Made by a program: the position numbers and the translations under genes | DNA from: Prevotellaceae bacterium | GTDB taxonomy: Bacteria; Bacteroidota; Bacteroidia; Bacteroidales; UBA932 | DNA: 7,095 bases | Reading direction: 5' to 3' | Assembly (NCBI GenBank): GCA_031285695.1 | Contig: JAITVR010000154.1 | Location: forward strand, 1-7,095 | The notes under the pieces: generated by a model | What the model was told of the DNA's origin: nothing | The model's input: the letters and a program-made list of their open reading frames with translations, nothing else | The model's database searches: none | Shown: piece by piece, positions 5,166 to 7,095 of the stretch | Layout: each line of letters starts with the position of its first letter | How positions within the stretch are numbered: the stretch's first letter is position 1

Positions 5166-5534
5166 TTAGTATCTGTTGTCTCTACTCTCGTTGCCATTTT
5201 CATATATTTTCTTCACTTGCTCATTTAGGTGTGGCAGATATTTTTTGACTGTATCCCACACAATGCTGTCCTTAGTTTGGTAGTAGCCGTGTACTAAAAT
5301 ATGTCGCATAGAAATTATATCACGCCACTCAATTTCGGGGTGTTGCTCTCGAAATTCCTTTGTCAACTTGTAGCTGGCTTCGCCCACAATTTCAACGCAT
5401 TTTGCAACGCCATAGCGGAGCAAAGCGTTTGTTGTAAACTCTTCAAACTCGACATTCTCTGTAAATTCGAGAGCCTTTTCGATGGCGTCAAGAATGTGCT
5501 CTAACCTGCCTCTATCTCTAATCAGCTCTCTCAT
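5166..5534 (-). CDS. hepT: HepT-like toxin, HEPN-domain RNase (DUF86)
   Basis: The 122-residue product is the HEPN partner of a type VII HEPN/MNT toxin-antitoxin pair. In studied systems HepT is an RNase that is silenced when MntA adds AMP units to the tyrosine near its active site. Visible features are the N-terminal RDRGRLEHILDAIEKALEF helix and the catalytic motif R-x4-H-x-Y as R77-HILV-H82-G-Y84, in RDIISMRHILVHGYY. The third motif residue, the modifiable Tyr, is present. The frame is open to an ATG at 5606, but the ATG at 5534 gives the usual HepT N-terminus (MRELIRDRGR) and a 17-bp overlap with the end of mntA, a translational coupling common in such pairs. It is distinctly more AT-rich than pyrC and the GT2 gene. 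All key residues are intact, so the toxin is probably functional. Confidence 0.85.
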   Translation of the reverse strand: MRELIRDRGRLEHILDAIEKALEFTENVEFEEFTTNALLRYGVAKCVEIVGEASYKLTKEFREQHPEIEWRDIISMRHILVHGYYQTKDSIVWDTVKKYLPHLNEQVKKIYENGNESRDNRY

Positions 5535-5814
5535 ATACCAAAATTTTATCGTGCTCAACAGAGTCTTGAGCAAACTTGTATAGCGTTCCTTCCTGCACCA
5601 AGTCAACTTTTTTGTGCAGGTAGCTGCTTAAATTATTCATTATTCTTGCGTAATCTACCAGTGTGATGCAGGTGTTCTTGTCGAAGCGCACTAGAATGTC
5701 CACATCGCTTTTTCGAGTTTCCTCACCACGAGCATAGGAGCCAAATACCCATGCTTTCTCTATCGGGTAGGCCGAAAAAAATGTTTGCAACTTATTTACC
5801 AATGCTTGCTTCAT
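5518..5814 (-). CDS. mntA: MntA-like antitoxin, minimal nucleotidyltransferase
   Basis: The 98-residue protein is a minimal nucleotidyltransferase of the MNT type. It has the defining GSx10DxD motif: G25-S26 in VFGSYARGE, then D37 and D39 in SDVDILV, with a third acidic residue D71 in KVDLV. In characterised HEPN/MNT pairs this enzyme transfers AMP from ATP to a tyrosine of the HepT toxin and so inactivates it. The ATG at 5814 lies 13 nt after the GT2 stop codon, with an AAAGG-like sequence between, so it may be transcribed with the GT2 gene. It overlaps hepT by 17 bp. Length is typical for the family (about 95-110). Low GC compared with its neighbours suggests arrival by horizontal transfer. 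Confidence 0.88.
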   Translation of the reverse strand: MKQALVNKLQTFFSAYPIEKAWVFGSYARGEETRKSDVDILVRFDKNTCITLVDYARIMNNLSSYLHKKVDLVQEGTLYKFAQDSVEHDKILVYERAD

Positions 5815-5827
5815 AAAAAAACCTTTT

Positions 5828-6553
5828 TTAGACCTTCTTTTTAAACCTTTTAAACCTCAGCTTTAGCACGCCAAATAGGGCTTCGCGCACAATGCCGCCG
5901 CTCATTTTGGTGCAGCCCAGCTTTCTATCTACAAAAATAATGGGCACCTCTACCACCTTAAACCCAAGGCGAATGGCGGTATATTTCATCTCAATTTGAA
6001 AGCCGTAGCCCTTCATGCTTATTTTGTCAAAGTCAATAGCCTCAAGCACGCGGCGGGTGTAGCACTTAAAGCCGGCGGTCATATCGCGCACCTCAATGCC
6101 CAGCATGCGCCGCACGTACGCCGAGCCAAAGTACGAAATCATGACGCGCTTCATAGGCCAGTTTACCACGTTTACGCCCGTAATGTAGCGCGAGCCAATG
6201 GCCACATCGGCGCCGTTGTCGCAAGCCTCCGAAAGGCGCGGCAGGTCGTCGGGGTTGTGCGAAAAGTCGGCGTCCATTTCGCAAATATGCTCGTAGCCGT
6301 GCGCCAGTCCCCACCTAAATCCGGCAATGTAGGCCGTGCCCAAGCCGAGTTTTCCGGCGCGCTCAATGAGGTGCAGCCTTTCGGCAAATTCCACCTGCAG
6401 TCGCTTCACAATTTGCGCCGTGCCGTCGGGCGAGCCATCGTCAATTATCAGCACCTCAAAGTGCATGCCCAGCGAAAGCACCTTGCGGATAATAGCCTCG
6501 GCGTTTTCCTTCTCGTTGTAAGTCGGTATTATTACTAATCGTTTTGTTGCCAT
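5828..6553 (-). CDS. Polyprenol monophosphomannose synthase-like GT2 glycosyltransferase
   Basis: The 241-residue protein is a soluble GT-A fold, family 2 glycosyltransferase of the DPM1 type, which transfers mannose from GDP-mannose to a polyprenyl phosphate on the cytoplasmic face of the inner membrane. Motifs in order are VIIPTYNE (7-14), IIDDGSPDGT (36-45), the metal-binding DAD in EMDADFSHNPDDL (92-104; D94, D96), AIGSRY (118-123), RDMTAGFKCY (156-165), KGYGFQIEM (181-189) and DRKLGCTKMSG (209-219). There are no C-terminal membrane helices, as in the short bacterial and metazoan DPM1 form; a basic tail (RFKRFKKKV) could aid membrane contact. The frame is open to 6595, but the ATG at 6553 is chosen because MATKRLVIIPTYNE is the family N-terminus, GGAAAG lies 4 nt upstream, and the -7 promoter box sits at 6585-6592. 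It is the first gene of the probable operon with mntA, hepT and pyrC. Confidence 0.9.
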   Translation of the reverse strand: MATKRLVIIPTYNEKENAEAIIRKVLSLGMHFEVLIIDDGSPDGTAQIVKRLQVEFAERLHLIERAGKLGLGTAYIAGFRWGLAHGYEHICEMDADFSHNPDDLPRLSEACDNGADVAIGSRYITGVNVVNWPMKRVMISYFGSAYVRRMLGIEVRDMTAGFKCYTRRVLEAIDFDKISMKGYGFQIEMKYTAIRLGFKVVEVPIIFVDRKLGCTKMSGGIVREALFGVLKLRFKRFKKKV

Positions 6554-6557
6554 AAAT

Positions 6558-6563
6558 CTTTCC
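6558..6563 (-). promoter_or_regulatory. Ribosome binding site of the GT2 gene
   Basis: GGAAAG on the minus strand, 4 nt from the ATG at 6553. It supports this start over the upstream ATG at 6595. Confidence 0.6.
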
Positions 6564-6584
6564 AAAAAAATGAAATACGAAAAG

Positions 6585-6615
6585 CAAAGATACACTTATT
6601 TGCCGAAGCTGCAAC
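6585..6615 (-). promoter_or_regulatory. Promoter of the GT2-mntA-hepT-pyrC unit
   Basis: On the minus strand a GTTG (-33; plus positions 6612-6615) is followed after 19 nt by TATCTTTG (-7; 6585-6592), an exact TAnnTTTG. The predicted start of transcription lies about 25 nt before the ATG at 6553. Confidence 0.75.
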
Positions 6616-6706
6616 AGCAAAAATATGTTTTCTGCAAAAAATGTCACAGAAAAAATTTATTTCAACATGTTTGTTATTAAATAGTTAAACTTAAATTGAA
6701 AAATAT

Positions 6707-6734
6707 TTTTGAAAATAGTTTGGTAGTTTCAAAA
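6707..6734. promoter_or_regulatory. 8-bp dyad around the rRNA -33 box (operator-like)
   Basis: TTTTGAAA (6707-6714) and TTTCAAAA (6727-6734) form a perfect inverted repeat with a 12-nt spacer that contains the -33 TTTG (6719-6722). The arrangement looks like a dimeric protein site, but the AT-rich setting raises the chance of coincidence. Confidence 0.45.
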
Positions 6735-6749
6735 GAGTAGCTACCTTTG
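6719..6749 (+). promoter_or_regulatory. Promoter of the rRNA operon
   Basis: TTTG (6719-6722), a 19-nt spacer and TACCTTTG (6742-6749) match the Bacteroidota promoter consensus exactly. The preceding 50 nt are very AT-rich with A- and T-runs, as in UP-like elements of rRNA promoters. Transcription should begin around 6755-6758, some 230 nt before mature 16S. Confidence 0.8.
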
Positions 6750-6797
6750 CACTCCCGATTTGAAAAATACGGGACGTTCTTAAAAACATAAAAGCGG

Positions 6798-6841
6798 CGT
6801 TTGGAGCGCAACCTGTGAAGCAAGCCTCCGAACGTTTTTTT
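6798..6841 (+). terminator. Terminator/attenuator-like hairpin in the rRNA leader
   Basis: CGTTTGGAG (6798-6806) pairs with CTCCGAACG (6826-6834), 9 bp including one G-T pair, with a 19-nt loop, followed at once by seven T (6835-6841). An alternative pairing of ACGTTC (6774-6779) with GAACGT (6830-6835) would disrupt the stem. Confidence 0.5.
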
Positions 6842-6853
6842 GTGGAACAACAC

Positions 6854-6863
6854 GGTTCTTTGA
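6854..6863 (+). promoter_or_regulatory. boxA-like antitermination site
   Basis: GGTTCTTTGA resembles the boxA sequence of rRNA leaders (TGYTCTTTRA type), which recruits NusB/NusE to make the polymerase resistant to termination. It lies about 120 nt before the 16S start and just after the leader hairpin. Confidence 0.6.
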
Positions 6864-6983
6864 TATACTGAAGAGAAAAAAGTAAGGTAAAGATTTATGT
6901 AATACCTTAACAAGTTTTATTCAATTCCAATGAATAACGAATAATAAAATCAGCCAAGACACAAATTTTTTCAGACATTATTT

Positions 6984-7095
6984 ATTATGAAGAGTTTGAT
7001 CCTGGCTCAGGATAAACGCTAGCGGCAGGCCTAACACATGCAAGTCGAGGGGCAGCGCGGGGTAGCAATACTCTGGCGGCGACCGGCGGACGGGT
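6984..7095 (+). rRNA. rrs: 16S ribosomal RNA, 5' end (partial)
   Basis: The universal start GAAGAGTTTGATCCTGGCTC lies at 6989-7008; aligning it to E. coli position 6 puts the mature 5' end near 6984. About the first 110 nt are present before the window ends at GGCGGACGGGT. The sequence ACGCTAGCGGCAGGCCTAAC, then ACATGCAAGTCGAGGGGCAG, is typical of Bacteroidota, with GGATAAACGC in place of the more usual GGATGAACGC. The gene continues past the right edge, and 23S and 5S genes are presumed beyond. Confidence 0.97.

Larger units (their letters stand above)
6755..6983 (+). other. rRNA operon leader
   Basis: The transcribed leader contains a terminator-like hairpin (6798-6841), a boxA-like site (6854-6863) and two small AT-rich stems: TAAGGTA/TACCTTA (6883-6909, 13-nt loop) and TTATTCA/TGAATAA (6917-6937, 7-nt loop). 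No open frame here is credible. The left end is the predicted transcription start and is approximate. Confidence 0.6.

Noticed and set aside
6554..6595. Upstream ATG at 6595 for the GT2 gene
   Set aside because: It lies upstream of the -7 box at 6585-6592, so it would not be in the transcript; the ATG at 6553 has a ribosome site and the family N-terminus.
6677..6913. 78-codon minus-strand open frame across the rRNA promoter and leader
   Set aside because: It lies opposite a clear rRNA promoter, boxA and leader and has no family resemblance.

Overview
The window comes from a member of the Bacteroidota, probably Bacteroidales-like. Three things support this: the 5' end of a 16S rRNA gene at the right edge, which has the signature 'ACGCTAGCGGCAGGC.TAACACATGCAAGTCGAGGGGCAGC'-type start; promoters of the Bacteroidota type (TTG/TTTG, about 19 nt, TAnnTTTG) instead of -35/-10 boxes; and protein families typical of the phylum (a FeoA domain at a probable FeoAB start, DUF6261-like protein). 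All protein genes lie on the minus strand; the rRNA gene lies on the plus strand and is divergent from them.

Layout, left to right. Positions 1-146 hold the start of a ferrous-iron transport gene (FeoA domain). Positions 264-1415 encode an OprB-type outer-membrane porin, with a clear -7 box just upstream of its start and a heptanucleotide repeat array next to that box. Positions 1416-1970 are a repeat-filled intergenic region. Positions 1971-2702 encode a coiled-coil-rich DUF6261-like protein with an intrinsic terminator after it and a terminator-like hairpin before it. Positions 2703-3654 form a second repeat-filled region without a credible gene. The two repeat regions share families: a perfect 28-bp inverted pair, GTCATTGCGAG/GTCATGCTGAG hairpin elements, and short AGGTT/AACCT hairpins.

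Positions 3655-6553 look like one minus-strand transcription unit: a polyprenol-phosphate mannosyltransferase-like GT2 gene, then an MntA-HepT (MNT/HEPN) toxin-antitoxin pair, then dihydroorotase (pyrC). The toxin-antitoxin pair is visibly more AT-rich than the genes on either side (about 40-43% GC in two hand-counted 60-nt lines, against 50-67% in pyrC and GT lines), which suggests a later insertion into a GT2-pyrC housekeeping pair.

Positions 6554-6983 are a control region with divergent promoters: one for the GT2 gene (minus) and one for the rRNA operon (plus). The rRNA leader contains a dyad around the -33 box, a terminator-like hairpin followed by seven T, and a boxA-like element before the 16S start.

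No wholly new system is evident. The most notable points are the toxin-antitoxin insertion, the mirrored repeat regions around the DUF6261-like gene, the repeat array at the porin promoter and the hairpin/boxA arrangement in the rRNA leader.
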